A stretch of DNA of 64,000 nt from Pseudomonadota bacterium (lineage in GTDB: Bacteria; Desulfobacterota; Desulfarculia; Desulfarculales; Desulfarculaceae): positions 29,952 to 93,951 of the forward strand of contig JAHIQI010000044.1 in the NCBI GenBank assembly GCA_018902755.1. Direction: 5' to 3'. Shown in pieces: positions 24,015 to 33,100 of the stretch (position 1 is its first letter; each line of letters starts with the position of its first letter). Position numbers and translations under genes: made by a program. The notes beneath the pieces were generated by a model that was given only the letters and a program-made list of their open reading frames with translations, had not been told where the DNA came from and ran no database searches.

Positions 24015-26411
24015 ATGCAAGACAAGATGCAGGACAAGAACAAGACCCAAGTGCTGACCAAGGCGCGCACCGGCCTGGAGCACCTGATAAAGACAGCCGG
24101 CAAAAGCCTGACCGTTGCCGGCACCTCGGTGGCCCGCCGCGACGACCCCCTCAAGGTCACCGGCAAGCTCAAGTACGGGGCCGACTATCCGGACGAGGGC
24201 TTCCTCTACGGCAAGATTCTGCGCAGCCCCCACCCCCACGCGCTTATCAAGTCCATCAACACCAAGAAGGCCAAGGAACTGGAGGGCGTGGTGGCGGTGC
24301 TCACCGCCGAGGACGTGCCCGGCCGCAACGGCTTCGGGGCCATCATCCCCGACCAGCCGGTCATCTGCGGCGACAAGGTTCGCTTCATCGGCGACGGCGT
24401 CGCCCTGGTGGCCGCGGAGAGCGAAAAGATCGCCCATGAGGCCTTGAAGCTCATCGAGGTGGATTACGAGCCCCTGCCCGCGCTGTTCGATCCCCGCGAC
24501 GCCATGGCCGAGGGAGCGCCCAAGATTCACGAGAGCGGCAACCTGCTCTCCGACGACAAGATGGTCAAAGGCGACGTGGACGCTGGCTTCGCCGAGGCCG
24601 ACGTGATCCTGGAGCGCACCTATCAGGTGCCCTTCCTGGAGCACGCCTACCTGGAGCCGGACACCACCATGGCCAGGCTTCAGCCCGATGGGGTGATGCT
24701 GGTGGAAGGCCCCATGCAGGCTCCCTTCACCACTCGGCGCAACGTGGCCCCGGTGCTGGGCATCCCCATCAACCAGGTGCGGGTGCGCCAGATCCACATG
24801 GGCGGCGGCTTCGGGGGCAAGGAAGACTCGCCCATCGACATCGGCTGCCGCGCGGCGGTATTGGCCTGGCACACCGGCCGCCCGGTGAAGATAAGCCTGG
24901 AGCGCGAGGAGATCACCATCCAGACCGCCAAGCGCCACCCCATGATTATGGAGCTAAAGGTAGGGGCCAAGAAGGACGGGACCCTCACCGCTTTCCAGGG
25001 GGTGATCTACGACGAGCAGGGGGCTTATGCTTCCCTGGGGCCCAAGATCCCACCGGCCGGCGGTTCTCACGTGCACGCCATGGTCATGATGCCCGGCCCC
25101 TATGAGATACCCAACGTCAAGGTGGACGCCTACCTGGTCTACACCAACCATCCCTACGGCGGGGCCATGCGCGGCTTCGGCGCGCCCCAGGTGCACATCG
25201 CCCATGAGCAGATGATGGACGAGTTGGCCGCCGAGTTGGGTATCAGCGCGGTGGACATCCGCCGCAAGAACGCCTTCAAGCTTGGCTCGGCCACGGCCAC
25301 CGGCCAGGTGCTGAACCAGAGCGTGGGCCTCCGGGAGACCCTGGAAGCATGCGCCGAGCGCTTCGACTGGGACCGCCGTTTGGCCGAGTGCGGCTGGGTG
25401 GACCAAGCCAAGACCAAGCGCCGGGGAGTGGGCGTGGCCATGGGCTGGTACCGCACCAGCATCGGCACCAACGGCGACGGCTGCGGCGCGGCGGTGCACG
25501 TGCACGAGGACGGCTCGGTGCTGCTTTACTCGGGAATTACCGAGATGGGCCAAGGCGCCTTCACCGTGCTGCCCCAAATCTGCGCCGAGGAGTTGGGCAT
25601 CGAGCCGGGGGACGTGCGCATTGTGCAGCCGGACACCGACCTGGTGCCCGAGTCCGGACCCACCGTGGGCAGCCGCTCCACCACCCTGATGGGCAACGCC
25701 ATCATTCTGGCCGCCCGCCAGGTGAAGGAGTCGCTCCTGGACACCGCCTCCATGATGCTTATGGTGCCCACCGAGCGCCTGGAGGCCCGGGGCCGCAAGA
25801 TCTACGACCGCGAGAACCCGGGCAAGAGCCTGGGTTTCGCGGCGGTGGCCGCCCGGACCATGGCCTCGGGCAAGCGCATGATCGGCCAGGGCTGGTGGAC
25901 TCCACCCCCGCCCAGCCTGGACGGCCACACCGGCCAGGGCAGCCCCTACCACGTTTACACCTACTCCACCCACATGGTGCAGTTGGTGGTTGACGTGGAG
26001 ACCGGCGAGGTGGCCCTGGAGGACTACGTGGCCGCCTTCGACGTGGGCAAGGCCATCAACCCCAAGGCCCTGGAGGGTCAGATCGAGGGCGGGGTGGCCA
26101 TGGGCCTGGGCTACGCCCTGATGGAAGAGGTGGTTCTGGATCATGGGGTGACCCAGAATCCCAGCCTACAAGGCTACCTCATCCCCACCATGCTCGATGT
26201 CCCAGATATCCAGCCCTTGATTCTTGAAGTGCCCAACGAGATGGGGCCCTACGGGGCCAAGGGCATCGGCGAGATGCCCAACATCCCGGCCACTCCGGCC
26301 ATCCTGAACGCCATCGCCCATGCATCCGGAGGCCGGGTGAGCCGTTTGCCGGCCGATCCGGAGAAGGTCTTCTGGGCCATTCGCGAGGCCGGCGGGCCGC
26401 CCCAGGCCTAG
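24015..26411 (+). CDS. Xanthine dehydrogenase-family molybdenum cofactor-binding subunit
   Basis: A 798-aa catalytic subunit of a molybdenum hydroxylase. Moco-binding segments include 'GGGFGGKED' (about residue 265), 'GAMRGFGAPQVHIAHEQMMD' (about 380), 'ITEMGQGAFTVLPQI' (about 505) and the active-site glutamate in 'AKGIGEMPNIPATPAI' (about 752). Members hydroxylate purines, N-heterocycles, aldehydes or CO. The motif set is closer to general xanthine/nicotinate-type enzymes than to CO dehydrogenase, since the CoxL-type Cys loop is absent. A YqeB homologue downstream hints at the selenium-dependent subgroup. The substrate is unknown. Confidence 0.93.
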   Translation: MQDKMQDKNKTQVLTKARTGLEHLIKTAGKSLTVAGTSVARRDDPLKVTGKLKYGADYPDEGFLYGKILRSPHPHALIKSINTKKAKELEGVVAVLTAEDVPGRNGFGAIIPDQPVICGDKVRFIGDGVALVAAESEKIAHEALKLIEVDYEPLPALFDPRDAMAEGAPKIHESGNLLSDDKMVKGDVDAGFAEADVILERTYQVPFLEHAYLEPDTTMARLQPDGVMLVEGPMQAPFTTRRNVAPVLGIPINQVRVRQIHMGGGFGGKEDSPIDIGCRAAVLAWHTGRPVKISLEREEITIQTAKRHPMIMELKVGAKKDGTLTAFQGVIYDEQGAYASLGPKIPPAGGSHVHAMVMMPGPYEIPNVKVDAYLVYTNHPYGGAMRGFGAPQVHIAHEQMMDELAAELGISAVDIRRKNAFKLGSATATGQVLNQSVGLRETLEACAERFDWDRRLAECGWVDQAKTKRRGVGVAMGWYRTSIGTNGDGCGAAVHVHEDGSVLLYSGITEMGQGAFTVLPQICAEELGIEPGDVRIVQPDTDLVPESGPTVGSRSTTLMGNAIILAARQVKESLLDTASMMLMVPTERLEARGRKIYDRENPGKSLGFAAVAARTMASGKRMIGQGWWTPPPPSLDGHTGQGSPYHVYTYSTHMVQLVVDVETGEVALEDYVAAFDVGKAINPKALEGQIEGGVAMGLGYALMEEVVLDHGVTQNPSLQGYLIPTMLDVPDIQPLILEVPNEMGPYGAKGIGEMPNIPATPAILNAIAHASGGRVSRLPADPEKVFWAIREAGGPPQA

Positions 26412-26503
26412 GACCGGCCAGGGCCATAGCAAAAACGGCGTAAACGCGCCGCCTGAGAAACCAGAGTCTTGACCGTGAACCAGTATCCTAAGGGAGGGAT
26501 AGT

Positions 26504-27754
26504 ATGAGACGCAAATGGATGATTCTTGCCACCTGCCTGGCGGCCTTCAGCCTGCTGCTGGCCGTGCCCGGCATCGGGACGGCGGCGGCTCCGGACAAGA
26601 TAAAGATCGGCCTGATGTTCGGCCTCACCGGCCCCGCATCGCCCATCGGTCCGGTGCAGATGAAAGGCGCCCAGATGGCCATCGACGAGGTCAACGCAGC
26701 CGGCGGCGTAATGCTGAACGGCAAGAAGGTCCCCGTAGTGGCCGTGGTCAAGGACGACGAGACCAAGGGCGACGTGGCGGTCCGGCGCTTCAAGGAGCTG
26801 CGCAACGAGGATAAGGTCGTGGGCATCGTGGGCTCCACCTTCGCGGGCATCGCCAAGGCGCTCAACAACCAGGTCATGAACATGCCCATCCCCTACATCA
26901 GCGCCTGCGTGGCCCCCATGGACATGTTCGAAAAGGGCAAGCTGGCCCCGACCACCTTCGGCATCCACGGCACCGCCTACTCCATCGGCTACTCCGGGGC
27001 GGCCTACATCGCCACCAAGCTTAAGCTGAAGAAGGTCTACTTCCTGGCCCCGGCCTACTCCTTTGGCCGCGACCAGTACATGGGCGCCAAGGCGGCCTTT
27101 GACAAGTACGGCGTCACCGTGATCTACGACGAGGCCCCGGTCAAGACCGCCGACTACACCCCCTACATCCAGAAGATCGCCCAGGCCAAGCCGGACATCT
27201 GCATGATGGCCCAGTGGGGCACCGGCGCCATTCAGGTGCTCAAGCAAGCTCACGAGCTGGGCCTGAACAAGAGCACCAAGATCTGGTTCAACTGGATGAC
27301 CAACGTCTTCGGCAGCGGCGTCCCCGCCGAGGCCCTGGAAGGCGTCTACAGCCTGATGAGCTGGTACTGGAACCTGGAAGGCTTCGCCGATCCCGCAGTC
27401 GTGGCCGAGGGCAAGGCCTTCGTGGACAAGTACACCAAGGTCTACGGCGAGCCGCCGGACCCCTACGCCGGCATGGCCTACGTGGGTTGCAAGGAGCTTA
27501 TCCGCGGCATCACCCAGGCCCAGAGCACCGACCCCATGAAGATCGCCGCAGCCATTATGGCCAAGCCCACCTTCCCCACCATGAAGGGCCCGGGCACCTG
27601 GCGCATCGACCACCAACCGGTGTTCAAATACGGCGCTTTCGTGGTCGTGGGTAAGAGCGCGGCCGAGCGCAAGGGCAAGTGGGACCTGGTCAAGGTCATC
27701 GGAGCCTACACCGGCGACGACTACCTGCCCTCCCTCAAGACCGAAGGCTACTAG
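26504..27754 (+). CDS. Liv/HAAT-type ABC transporter substrate-binding protein
   Basis: A 416-aa periplasmic receptor. A signal peptide ends near 'GTAAA', and the mature start 'PDKIKIGLMFGLTGPASPIG' is typical of family 4 receptors (LivK-like), which bind amino acids, aromatic acids, urea or short amides. It heads a full transporter set and directly follows the molybdenum-hydroxylase genes, so it may import that enzyme's substrate. A GGAGGG site precedes ATG 26504. A stable hairpin after its stop probably boosts its level relative to the membrane subunits. Confidence 0.92.
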   Translation: MRRKWMILATCLAAFSLLLAVPGIGTAAAPDKIKIGLMFGLTGPASPIGPVQMKGAQMAIDEVNAAGGVMLNGKKVPVVAVVKDDETKGDVAVRRFKELRNEDKVVGIVGSTFAGIAKALNNQVMNMPIPYISACVAPMDMFEKGKLAPTTFGIHGTAYSIGYSGAAYIATKLKLKKVYFLAPAYSFGRDQYMGAKAAFDKYGVTVIYDEAPVKTADYTPYIQKIAQAKPDICMMAQWGTGAIQVLKQAHELGLNKSTKIWFNWMTNVFGSGVPAEALEGVYSLMSWYWNLEGFADPAVVAEGKAFVDKYTKVYGEPPDPYAGMAYVGCKELIRGITQAQSTDPMKIAAAIMAKPTFPTMKGPGTWRIDHQPVFKYGAFVVVGKSAAERKGKWDLVKVIGAYTGDDYLPSLKTEGY

Positions 27755-27771
27755 GCCGAAGCATCCCAACC

Positions 27772-27798
27772 CGGGGGGGCGGGCTTTCCGCCCCCCCG
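27772..27798 (+). terminator. Intercistronic hairpin after the substrate-binding protein gene
   Basis: A perfect 11-bp GC stem (27772-27782 with 27788-27798), a 5-nt loop and TTT following. It is likely a partial terminator or RNA-stabilising element between receptor and ATPase genes. Confidence 0.65.
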
Positions 27799-27824
27799 TT
27801 TACCAACGAGCCGGATGAGGAATC

Positions 27825-28595
27825 ATGGGCGAGCCCATACTGGCAACCAGCGGTGTCACCAAGCGCTTTGACGGATTGGTGGCGGTGGACGACATCACCT
27901 ATGAAGTCGCCGAAGGCGAGACTGCGGGCATCATCGGCCCCAACGGCGCCGGCAAGTCCACCTTCTTCAACCTGTTGACCGGATATTTCAAGCCCAGCCA
28001 GGGGCAGGTTTATTTCCGGGGCCGCGACGTGACCGTGTTGCCCTCCTACCAGAGGGTCATGCTGGGCATCGCCCGCACCTTTCAGTTGGTCAGCGTCTTC
28101 GACTCCATGACCGTGATGGAGAACATGATGCTGGCCAGGGTGCGCCAGGGCCCCGATTACGACTCCAAGCTGCGCTTCTTTTTTAAGAACGTGCACTACA
28201 AGGGCTTGGAGCGGGAGTGCGGGGAGGCCCTGGAGACTCTGGGTATCGCCGGCAAGGCCGACACCCTGACCGCCGACATGGGCTACGGCGAAAAGCGGGA
28301 GCTGGAAATAGCCATCGCCCTGTCGCTGAACCCCAAGATCCTGCTCTTGGACGAGCCCTTCGCCGGCCTGAGCCTGGTGGACATCGCCCACATCTCGGAA
28401 GTCATCAAGAAGATCAAGGGCAAGTTCACCATCGTCATCATCGAGCACAAGATCTCCAAGTTGATGGACCTGGTGGAAAGCCTGTGCGTCATCAACGAAG
28501 GGGCCCTGGTGTGCAACGGCAACCCCCAGGAAGTCATCTGCGACGCCAAGGTCAAGGCGTGCTACTGGGGCAAGGAAGACATGGTATGTTACTGA
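27825..28595 (+). CDS. Liv-type ABC transporter ATPase (LivG-like)
   Basis: A 256-aa ATPase with Walker A 'GPNGAGKSTFF', the long LivG insertion, a signature in 'ADMGYGEKRELEIA' (M-G-Y-G-E in place of L-S-G-G-Q, as LivG proteins often carry LSYGE), Walker B 'KILLLDEPF' and H-loop histidine in 'IIEHK'. The C-terminus is shorter than E. coli LivG. Its stop overlaps the LivF start by 10 bases. Confidence 0.93.
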   Translation: MGEPILATSGVTKRFDGLVAVDDITYEVAEGETAGIIGPNGAGKSTFFNLLTGYFKPSQGQVYFRGRDVTVLPSYQRVMLGIARTFQLVSVFDSMTVMENMMLARVRQGPDYDSKLRFFFKNVHYKGLERECGEALETLGIAGKADTLTADMGYGEKRELEIAIALSLNPKILLLDEPFAGLSLVDIAHISEVIKKIKGKFTIVIIEHKISKLMDLVESLCVINEGALVCNGNPQEVICDAKVKACYWGKEDMVCY

Positions 28596-29278
28596 GCGTC
28601 GACAATCTCGACGTCCGCTACGGCCACGCCCAGGTCCTGCACGATGTGTCCATGCATCTGAATCAGGGGGAACTGGTGTGCGTGGTGGGCCGCAACGGCG
28701 CGGGCAAGACCACCCTGCTGAAAACCATCGGCGGTTTCATGAAGCCGGCGGCGGGGTCGGTTAATTTCCAGGGTAAGCGCATCGACGGCCAGCCCCTGGA
28801 GCAGGTGGCCCTGTCGGGGCTCAAGTACGTCTACCAGGACAAGCGGGTCTTCGGCGAGCTTACGGTGCGTGAAAACATCGAGCTGGCCGCCTATCCCAGC
28901 CACGAGAGTCTGGATCAGGCCATCGCCAAGGTGGTGGCCATCCATCCCAAGATGCAAAAGCTCCTGGACGCCAAGGCCAAGGGCCTCTCCGGCGGGGAGC
29001 GCCAGATCCTCTTGATCGGGCGGGCGCTCATCGGCGACCCCAAGTTGCTTTTGATCGACGAGCCCACCGAAGGCCTGGCCGCCATCATCATCGGCGAGAT
29101 CATCAACATCCTGGCCGCCATGAAATCCAAGATCACCATGGTGGTGGTGGAGCAGAACCTGGCCACCGTCTCGCGCCTGGCCGACCGGGTCTACGTGATG
29201 AAGGAGGGGGTTTTCTCCCGGGAGATCACCGATCCTGAGATCATCGCCAACCCGGCCGCCTACGAAGACGAGCTGTAG
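28586..29278 (+). CDS. Liv-type ABC transporter ATPase (LivF-like)
   Basis: A 230-aa ATPase: Walker A 'GRNGAGKTTLLKTI', signature 'LSGGERQ', Walker B 'KLLLIDEPTEGLA', and 'VVVEQNL' where the glutamine replaces the usual H-loop context as in LivF proteins. ATG 28586 lies inside the last codons of livG in another frame, implying translational coupling. Length is normal for LivF. Confidence 0.94.
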   Translation: MLLSVDNLDVRYGHAQVLHDVSMHLNQGELVCVVGRNGAGKTTLLKTIGGFMKPAAGSVNFQGKRIDGQPLEQVALSGLKYVYQDKRVFGELTVRENIELAAYPSHESLDQAIAKVVAIHPKMQKLLDAKAKGLSGGERQILLIGRALIGDPKLLLIDEPTEGLAAIIIGEIINILAAMKSKITMVVVEQNLATVSRLADRVYVMKEGVFSREITDPEIIANPAAYEDEL

Positions 29279-29296
29279 CCAACCAGGGGAATGCGT

Positions 29297-30217
29297 ATGT
29301 TCAGCAAGGTTGAGAAATATCCGGCCCTGACCCTGGCCCTGATCGCGGTGTCGTTTCTGATCTTCGGCTATTCCACCAGCCTGCCCAAGATCACCGACTT
29401 CATCATCTTCTGCATCTTCGTCATAGGATTTGACCTGCTCTACGGCCACATGGGTCAACTAAGCTTCGGCCACATGCTCTACCTGGGGGCCGGGGCCTAC
29501 GGCTGCGGCATGTTCGCCTATCACGTCTACCCCGACCCGTTCCTGTCCCTATTGGTGGGCGTCCTGGTGGGGGCGGGCCTGGCCGCCATCTTGGGGCTGG
29601 TGGTGGTCAAGACCTCACACGCCGCCTTCGCCTTGTTGAACCTGGCCCTCAACGAGGTGGGGGCCTACCTGGTGTTGAGCCCTCTGCACACCTGGACCGG
29701 CGGCGAGGACGGCCTGAGCCTGTTTTTCAAAAGCTACGGCTTCATCAACTTCAGCGACCGCACCTTCCGCTTCTACTTCTGTTTGGCGGCCCTTTTGCTG
29801 GTGGTCCTTCTGGTGGTGCGCTTGGTGCGCTCGCCCTACGGCATCCTGCTCAAGTCCATCAAAGAGAACGAAACCCGGGTCAAGTTCCTGGGCTACAACA
29901 CCTACATGTACAAGTACGTTACCTTCATCATCTCCGGAGCCATCGTGGGCTTCTCCGGCGCCCTGACCAGCCTTAACTTGGCCTACTGCAACACCAGCCT
30001 CATGGCGCCCAGCCGCAACGTTGAGGTCATCTTCGCGGCGCTGATGGGCGGGGCGGGCAGTGTGCTGGGCGCGGTGGTGGGCGGCACCGCCTTCATGACC
30101 ATCAGCAACTACCTGGCTTCCTACATCGTCCGCTGGGAAATGTTCCTGGGCGTGGCGCTGTTGGCCTTTGCATTCTGGTTCCGCAAGGGGATTTGGGGAT
30201 ATGCGCGAAAGTTGTAG
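29297..30217 (+). CDS. Liv-type ABC transporter permease (LivM-like)
   Basis: A 306-aa inner-membrane permease with about eight hydrophobic helices. The motif 'GQLSFGHMLYLGAGAYG' near residue 54 and the ATPase-contact loop 'RSPYGILLKSIKENETRVKFLG' region are typical of LivM. ATG 29297 is preferred over 29291 because AGGGGA (29285-29290) leaves no spacing for the earlier codon. Permease order is M then H, reversed from E. coli. Confidence 0.93.
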   Translation: MFSKVEKYPALTLALIAVSFLIFGYSTSLPKITDFIIFCIFVIGFDLLYGHMGQLSFGHMLYLGAGAYGCGMFAYHVYPDPFLSLLVGVLVGAGLAAILGLVVVKTSHAAFALLNLALNEVGAYLVLSPLHTWTGGEDGLSLFFKSYGFINFSDRTFRFYFCLAALLLVVLLVVRLVRSPYGILLKSIKENETRVKFLGYNTYMYKYVTFIISGAIVGFSGALTSLNLAYCNTSLMAPSRNVEVIFAALMGGAGSVLGAVVGGTAFMTISNYLASYIVRWEMFLGVALLAFAFWFRKGIWGYARKL

Positions 30218-30253
30218 CCACGGCGCCGAAGGACAAAGACGAGGCAGCAAGCC

Positions 30254-31105
30254 ATGATTAACTTCATCCAGTCCATACTTTACGGCCTGACCATAGGGGG
30301 CATCCTCTATATCATCTCCATCGGTCTGTCCCTGACCTTTGGGGCCATGGGCATAGTCAACTTCGCCCACGGGCTGATCTACGCGGTGGGGGCCTACGCT
30401 CTGTACAGCGTTGCCACCCTGCTGGGGGCCAATTTCCTGGTGGGCGCCTTGGCGGCCGTGGCGGTCTCCATTCCCCTGGCCTATCTCATAGAGCGCTTCA
30501 TCATCAGGCGGCTCTACGGCCAGAGCATCGACTACGCCATCATCGCCACCTATGCGGTGCTCTTGATCGGGGCCGACGCCCTCAAATGGTTTTTCGGGGC
30601 CAGCCCCCTGCCCATCAGCGATCCGGTGGGCGAGCTGTGGTACTTCGGCGGCCTGCAAATGCCGGCCTTCCGGGTCATCATCATCGCCCTGTCGGTGTTG
30701 GTCTTTTTAGGCCTGAGCCTGTTTTTCAAAAAGACCCTTGTGGGAAAAATCGTGGTGGCCGGCCTGCAAGACCGCGAGGCGGTGCGCAGCCTGGGGATCA
30801 AGGTGGAGCGCTATTTCGCCATCGTGTTCGTCATTGGCAGCGCCCTGGCCGCCCTGGGCGGGGTGCTATACGCCCCCTTGTCCACCCTGGATCCCTACAT
30901 GGGCTTCGAGATCATCATCCTTTGCTTCGCGGTGGTCATCGTGGGGGGGATGGGCAACCTCCGGGGCACGGCCATCGCCGCCTTCACCCTGGGCATGGTC
31001 CACTCGCTTACCGCGGCCTATCTGGTGTCTTCGGCCGCGGACGCAATGGTCTACGTGGTAATGGCCGTGGTGCTCATCTTCCGGCCCATCGACGCGCCGG
31101 CTTAA
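30254..31105 (+). CDS. Liv-type ABC transporter permease (LivH-like)
   Basis: A 283-aa permease with eight or so helices. The N-terminal 'GLTIGGILYIISIGLSLTFG' and 'GIVNFAHGLIYAVGAYA' are the LivH hallmarks. It ends 'IFRPIDAPA', shorter than the usual 'FRPxGLFG' tail. It completes the five-gene transporter (receptor, G, F, M, H). The next gene starts 15 bases later. Confidence 0.93.
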   Translation: MINFIQSILYGLTIGGILYIISIGLSLTFGAMGIVNFAHGLIYAVGAYALYSVATLLGANFLVGALAAVAVSIPLAYLIERFIIRRLYGQSIDYAIIATYAVLLIGADALKWFFGASPLPISDPVGELWYFGGLQMPAFRVIIIALSVLVFLGLSLFFKKTLVGKIVVAGLQDREAVRSLGIKVERYFAIVFVIGSALAALGGVLYAPLSTLDPYMGFEIIILCFAVVIVGGMGNLRGTAIAAFTLGMVHSLTAAYLVSSAADAMVYVVMAVVLIFRPIDAPA

Positions 31106-31120
31106 TTGGGAGTCAGCCCT

Positions 31121-32032
31121 ATGCAAACGAGCATGGACGCCTATATTAAAATGGGAATCGTGCATTTCATGGCCTATCCCCAGTTGGGGGGCGGCGCGGG
31201 CCCTTGGGCCCAGACCGCGGCCCGCATCGGGCGGGACCCTTTTTTCACGGCCATCGAGATCACCCACATCGCCGATCCTGCTGAGCGGGAAAAGGTGCGC
31301 GAGGTCTGCCGCCTGGCCAAGCTGGCGGTGGGCTTCGGGGCCCATCCCCCCATTCTGGGCAACGGCCTGAACATCAACTCCCTGGACGAGGACGAGCGCC
31401 TGGCCGCGGTGGCCCGCCTGGAGGAGCTGCTGGACGAAGCCATCTACATGGACGCAGAGAGCTTCGTGGTGCTTTCTGGCAAGGACCCGGGAGAGGAGGG
31501 GCGGGAGGAGGCCCTGGAGGCCCTGGCCGCGTCCCTGGGACGGCTCTGCGCCTATTCGGCCCAGCGGGGCGGCCCGCCGGTCATCGCCGAGGTGTTCGAC
31601 TGCGCGGTGGACAAGTGCTGCCTGCTGGGACCGGCCCCCCTGGCCGCCCGGGTGGCCGAGATGGTCAAGGCCAAACACGGTAATTTCGGGCTGCTGGTGG
31701 ACCTGAGCCACATCCCCCTGCTGGGCGAGACGCCCCAGCAGGCCCTGGAGCCGGTGGCCGGACACCTCATGGCCGCCCACATCGGCAACGCGGTGACGGT
31801 AAAGGGCATGCCCGCCTACGGAGACTACCACCCCATATTCGGCACCCCCGGCTCGGTCAACGATGTTCCCGAGGTGCTGGAGTTTTTGCGGGTGCTGAGG
31901 GACATAGGCTTTTTGGACGGCGCCAAGCGCCCCATGGTCAGCTTTGAGATCAAGCCAATGGAGGGCCAGGACCCCGAGTTGGTGATCGCCAACGCGCAGC
32001 GGGTCATGAACCTGGCCTGGGCTCAGTTGTAG
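31121..32032 (+). CDS. TIM-barrel sugar isomerase/epimerase-like protein (AP endonuclease 2 family)
   Basis: A 303-aa xylose-isomerase-like TIM barrel. Candidate metal ligands lie at strand ends: Glu in 'VIAEVFDC', Asp and His in 'LLVDLSHIPL', His in 'AAHIGNAV' and Glu in 'VSFEIKPM'. The family contains hydroxypyruvate isomerase, epimerases and lyase-like enzymes. Beside a hydroxyacid dehydrogenase and a hydroxyisobutyrate-type dehydrogenase, it may isomerise a hydroxy-keto acid, but this is inference. GGGAG (31108-31112) supports ATG 31121. Confidence 0.75.
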   Translation: MQTSMDAYIKMGIVHFMAYPQLGGGAGPWAQTAARIGRDPFFTAIEITHIADPAEREKVREVCRLAKLAVGFGAHPPILGNGLNINSLDEDERLAAVARLEELLDEAIYMDAESFVVLSGKDPGEEGREEALEALAASLGRLCAYSAQRGGPPVIAEVFDCAVDKCCLLGPAPLAARVAEMVKAKHGNFGLLVDLSHIPLLGETPQQALEPVAGHLMAAHIGNAVTVKGMPAYGDYHPIFGTPGSVNDVPEVLEFLRVLRDIGFLDGAKRPMVSFEIKPMEGQDPELVIANAQRVMNLAWAQL

Positions 32033-32062
32033 CAAACAGAGAACCCCCAAGGAGACTTGACG

Positions 32063-33043
32063 ATGCAACCTAAGATCTTCGTGTGCCGCCGCCTGCCCGA
32101 GGGGGCCATGCAGGCCCTGGAAGGGGCCTTTGAGGTGGAGTGCAATCCCAACGACCGGGTTCTGACCCGCGAGGAGCTCTTGGCCGGGGTGGCCGGCAAG
32201 GATGGGGTGGTTTCCCTGTTGACTGACCGCATCGACGACGAGGTGCTGGACGCGGCCGGGCCCCAGCTCAAGATCATGGCCAACTACGCCGTCGGCTACA
32301 ACAACGTCGACGTGGCTGCCTGCACCGCCCACAAGGTGGCGGTGACCAACACCCCCGGGGTGCTCACCGACACCACCGCCGATCTGACCATGGCCCTGCT
32401 GCTGGCCACCTCCCGCCGCCTGTGCGAGAGCGACGCCTACACCCGGGCCGGCAAATACGAGGGTTGGGCCCCCCTGCTGTTTTTGGGCACCGATGTGCAC
32501 CATAAGACCTTGGGCCTTATGGGCTTCGGGCGAGTGGGTTACGCGGTAGCCAAGCGGGCGGCCGGGTTTGACATGAAGATTCTCTATCACGACTCCCATC
32601 CCTGCCCGCCGGAACTGAAGCAGAAGGTGGGAGCCACCTGCGTGGATCGGGAAACGCTGCTCAAGGAATCGGACTTTATTTCCATGCACGTGCCCCTGAC
32701 CCCGGAAACCAGGCACCTGCTGAGCACCGATGAGTTCGCCCTGATGAAGCCCACGGCCTATGTCATCAACACCGCCCGGGGCGAGGTCATCGACGAGGCC
32801 GCCCTGGCCGCGGCCATCAAGAGCGGCCAGATCGCGGGAGCCGGGCTGGACGTGTTCGAGGACGAGCCGGCCATACACCCCGACCTGGTGGCCAATCCCT
32901 CGGTGGTGCTCTTGCCCCACATCGGCAGCGCCTCCATCGAAACCCGTACCGCCATGGGCATGTTGGACTACGACAACCTGCGTGCCTGCCTCATCGAGGG
33001 CAAGGTGCCGCCCAACTGCCTCAACCCGGAGGTGTTCAATTAG
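32063..33043 (+). CDS. D-isomer-specific 2-hydroxyacid dehydrogenase (glyoxylate/hydroxypyruvate reductase-like)
   Basis: A 326-aa NAD(P)H-dependent oxidoreductase. The nucleotide motif is 'GLMGFGRVGYAVA'. The catalytic triad appears as Arg in 'NTARGEVID', Glu in 'FEDEPAIHP' and His in 'LLPHIGSAS'. Overall it resembles glyoxylate reductase (GyaR/GhrB). ATG 32063 follows AAGGAG by eight bases. It lies in the same operon as the isomerase and would reduce or oxidise a C2-C4 2-oxo/2-hydroxy acid. Confidence 0.9.
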   Translation: MQPKIFVCRRLPEGAMQALEGAFEVECNPNDRVLTREELLAGVAGKDGVVSLLTDRIDDEVLDAAGPQLKIMANYAVGYNNVDVAACTAHKVAVTNTPGVLTDTTADLTMALLLATSRRLCESDAYTRAGKYEGWAPLLFLGTDVHHKTLGLMGFGRVGYAVAKRAAGFDMKILYHDSHPCPPELKQKVGATCVDRETLLKESDFISMHVPLTPETRHLLSTDEFALMKPTAYVINTARGEVIDEAALAAAIKSGQIAGAGLDVFEDEPAIHPDLVANPSVVLLPHIGSASIETRTAMGMLDYDNLRACLIEGKVPPNCLNPEVFN

Positions 33044-33100
33044 GCTCAGTGCTTTCCGTGGCGCGGCGGCGATGGGCCGCTGCGCGGGCAAGCGCCTAGG